DNA from: Nitrospirae bacterium CG1_02_44_142
GTDB taxonomy: Bacteria > Nitrospirota > Thermodesulfovibrionia > Thermodesulfovibrionales > UBA1546
Direction: 5' to 3'
NCBI GenBank assembly: GCA_001871685.1
Contig: MNVK01000059.1
Location: forward strand, 1 to 5,293
DNA: 5,293 bases
The position numbers and the translations under genes are program-made. Below, piece by piece: positions 3,913-5,293 of this stretch; position 1 is the first letter of the stretch; each line of letters opens with the position of its first letter. Below the pieces are notes generated by a model. That model was not told where the DNA came from and ran no database searches. It saw only the letters and a list, made by a program, of their open reading frames with translations.

Positions 3913-5293
3913 TTATGTAAGTCTCTTCTTCACCATCTCATTCACAATCCGGGGATTTGCCTTGCCTTTTGTGAACTTCATAATCTGCCCCACAAAGAAG
4001 CCGAGGAGTTTTTCGTCCCCTGCCTTAAACCTCTCAACCTCTTTAGGGTTCTTTGCAATAACTTCGTCAACAGCCTTTTCTATCGCTCCTTCATCGCTTA
4101 TCTGGACAAGCCCTTTTTCTTTAACGATAGATTCTGCATCTTTACCTGTCTTATACATCTCTTCAAAAACGACCTTTGCTATTTTTCCGCTTATTGTGCC
4201 CTTGTCCATGAGCTTTAACATCCCGACAAGCTGCTTTGGTTTTAATCTGCATTCCTCTATAAACTTATTTTCTTCGTTAAGCAATCTCATCAACTCGCCC
4301 ATCATCCAGTTTGCCGCTGCCTTTGGATGTCCTCCTGCTTTTACAGCCTCTTCAAACCACTCAGCAAGAGCCTTTTCGGATGTTAACAAGTCCGCATCGT
4401 CTTCAGGTAAGCCGTATTCAGATGCAAATCTTTTGCTTTTAGCGTCAGGCAGTTCCGGCAATGACGCCTTAATCTCATCAATCCATTTCTGCTCAACTGT
4501 TATAGGCACAAGGTCCGGTTCAGGGAAATAACGGTAGTCATGCGCCTCTTCCTTGCCGCGCATTGATTCTGTAATTCCCTTATTTGAATCCCATAACCTT
4601 GTCTCCTGAATAATTTTTCCGCCTTCTTCAAGAACTTTAATCTGTCTTTTTATTTCATATTCAAGCGCCTTTTCAACAAACTTAAATGAATTGATGTTTT
4701 TGACCTCTGCCCTGGTGCCGTATTCTTTCTGCCCGACAGGCCTGATGGATACATTTGCATCGCATCTTAAGGAGCCCTGCTCCATGTTCCCATCGCACAC
4801 TCCGAGATACCTCAGGATTGCCCTCAGTTTTTTCATGTATTCCGCTGCCTCTTTCGGACTTCTTATATCAGGCTCGGACACTATCTCCATAAGCGGAACA
4901 CCTGCCCTGTTAAGGTCAACAAAACTGTGGTTTCCTGCTCCGCCTGAGGCGGACTCGTGGATGTTCTTGCCTGCATCCTCTTCCATGTGAATCCTTGTTA
5001 TCCCGATTCTTTTAATTTCACTGTCAACAACAATCTCAATAAAACCATGCTCGCAGATGGGAAGTTCATACTGGCTTATCTGATAGCCTTTCGGTAAATC
5101 AGGATAAAAATAATTTTTTCGTGCAAACCTGCTGTAAGAAGAGATTTTGCAGTCAGTTGCCAAACCTGTCTTTATTGCGAACTCAAGGGCTTTTTTATTT
5201 AAAACGGGGAGCACGCCGGGCATCCCTATGCAGATGGGGCATGTCTGGGTGTTCGGCTCAGAGCCGAATTTTGTAGAGCATCCGCAGAATATC
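3913..5293 (-). CDS. gatB: Asp/Glu-tRNA amidotransferase subunit B, 5' end beyond the window
   Basis: GatB is the kinase/tRNA-binding subunit of GatCAB, which phosphorylates Glu on Glu-tRNA(Gln), or Asp on Asp-tRNA(Asn), and amidates it with ammonia from GatA. The visible 459 residues start at IFCGCSTKFG; comparison with the usual 475-480 residues means roughly 15-20 N-terminal residues are cut off. The Met at 5223 is internal, since the frame continues upstream through the structural zinc site (Cys3, Cys5, Cys18 and Cys21 of the visible part). Other conserved segments: HMEEDAGK (102-109), DLNRAGVPLMEIVSEPD, RCDANVSIRP (176-185), EVKNINSF, and HDYRYFPEPDLVP (251-263). The C-terminal helical YqeY-type tRNA-binding tail (about 330-459) ends in GKANPRIVNEMVKKRL. 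No frameshift or missing key residue is seen. The gene usually follows gatA, which would lie beyond the right edge. Confidence 0.97.
   Translation of the reverse strand, partial: IFCGCSTKFGSEPNTQTCPICIGMPGVLPVLNKKALEFAIKTGLATDCKISSYSRFARKNYFYPDLPKGYQISQYELPICEHGFIEIVVDSEIKRIGITRIHMEEDAGKNIHESASGGAGNHSFVDLNRAGVPLMEIVSEPDIRSPKEAAEYMKKLRAILRYLGVCDGNMEQGSLRCDANVSIRPVGQKEYGTRAEVKNINSFKFVEKALEYEIKRQIKVLEEGGKIIQETRLWDSNKGITESMRGKEEAHDYRYFPEPDLVPITVEQKWIDEIKASLPELPDAKSKRFASEYGLPEDDADLLTSEKALAEWFEEAVKAGGHPKAAANWMMGELMRLLNEENKFIEECRLKPKQLVGMLKLMDKGTISGKIAKVVFEEMYKTGKDAESIVKEKGLVQISDEGAIEKAVDEVIAKNPKEVERFKAGDEKLLGFFVGQIMKFTKGKANPRIVNEMVKKRLT

Noticed and set aside
3962..4531. 189-codon open frame on the plus strand
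   Set aside because: It is antisense to conserved gatB sequence and has the same Ser/Phe-rich shadow composition and no recognisable motif.
3913..5223. gatB starting at the Met encoded at 5223
   Set aside because: The same frame continues upstream to the window edge with the conserved GatB cysteines (CGC and CPIC), so this Met is internal and the true start is outside the window.

Overview
The window looks like chromosomal housekeeping DNA from a bacterium that makes Gln-tRNA and/or Asn-tRNA by the indirect amidotransferase route. The order gatB, tRNA-Ser(GGA), SRP 4.5S RNA, dnaX, ybaB on the minus strand, the short zinc-bearing DnaX and the roughly 42-45% GC of the core genes (hand counts of a few lines) fit a Nitrospirota/Thermodesulfovibrionia-like or deltaproteobacterial-type lineage. 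That placement is a low-confidence inference. No phage, transposase or defence gene is visible.

Layout, left to right. Positions 1-635 (minus) hold most of a conserved-looking but unrecognised protein gene that runs off the left edge. The short gap 636-725 carries two back-to-back promoters, each placed so that its transcript would start at or a few bases before the start codon (leaderless). Positions 726-1400 (plus) encode a membrane-anchored protein with a phospholipase-D-like fold whose HKD motif is degenerate. Its tail overlaps by 27 bp, tail to tail, the nucleoid-associated protein gene ybaB (1374-1709, minus). ybaB overlaps the end of dnaX (1702-3333, minus) by 8 bp and is probably translationally coupled to it. 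Upstream of dnaX lie its own sigma70-type promoter, a 176-bp imperfect palindrome, the SRP RNA gene (3556-3668, minus), a second palindromic repeat element, a tRNA-Ser(GGA) gene with encoded CCA (3772-3862, minus), and gatB (3913-5293, minus), which lacks only about its first 15-20 codons.

How the genes fit together: the minus-strand block covers aminoacyl-tRNA amidation (GatB), serine decoding (tRNA-Ser), membrane targeting (SRP RNA), the replicative clamp loader (DnaX) and a DNA-binding partner (YbaB). tRNA-Ser, SRP RNA, dnaX, ybaB and recR are neighbours in many bacteria (Bacillus subtilis is an example). Here recR is missing from its usual place after ybaB, and the convergent PLD-like gene sits there instead.

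The most unusual signal is a set of three elements within 1.7 kb that share an architecture rather than a sequence. Each is a run of about 5-7 degenerate tandem heptamers, a short spacer, then a run of about 5-6 heptamers in inverted orientation. One lies between tRNA-Ser and the SRP RNA, one between the SRP RNA and dnaX (with extra outer inverted arms, one of which holds the dnaX -35 box), and one inside the dnaX reading frame, where it encodes the linker between the clamp-loader core and the C-terminal domain.
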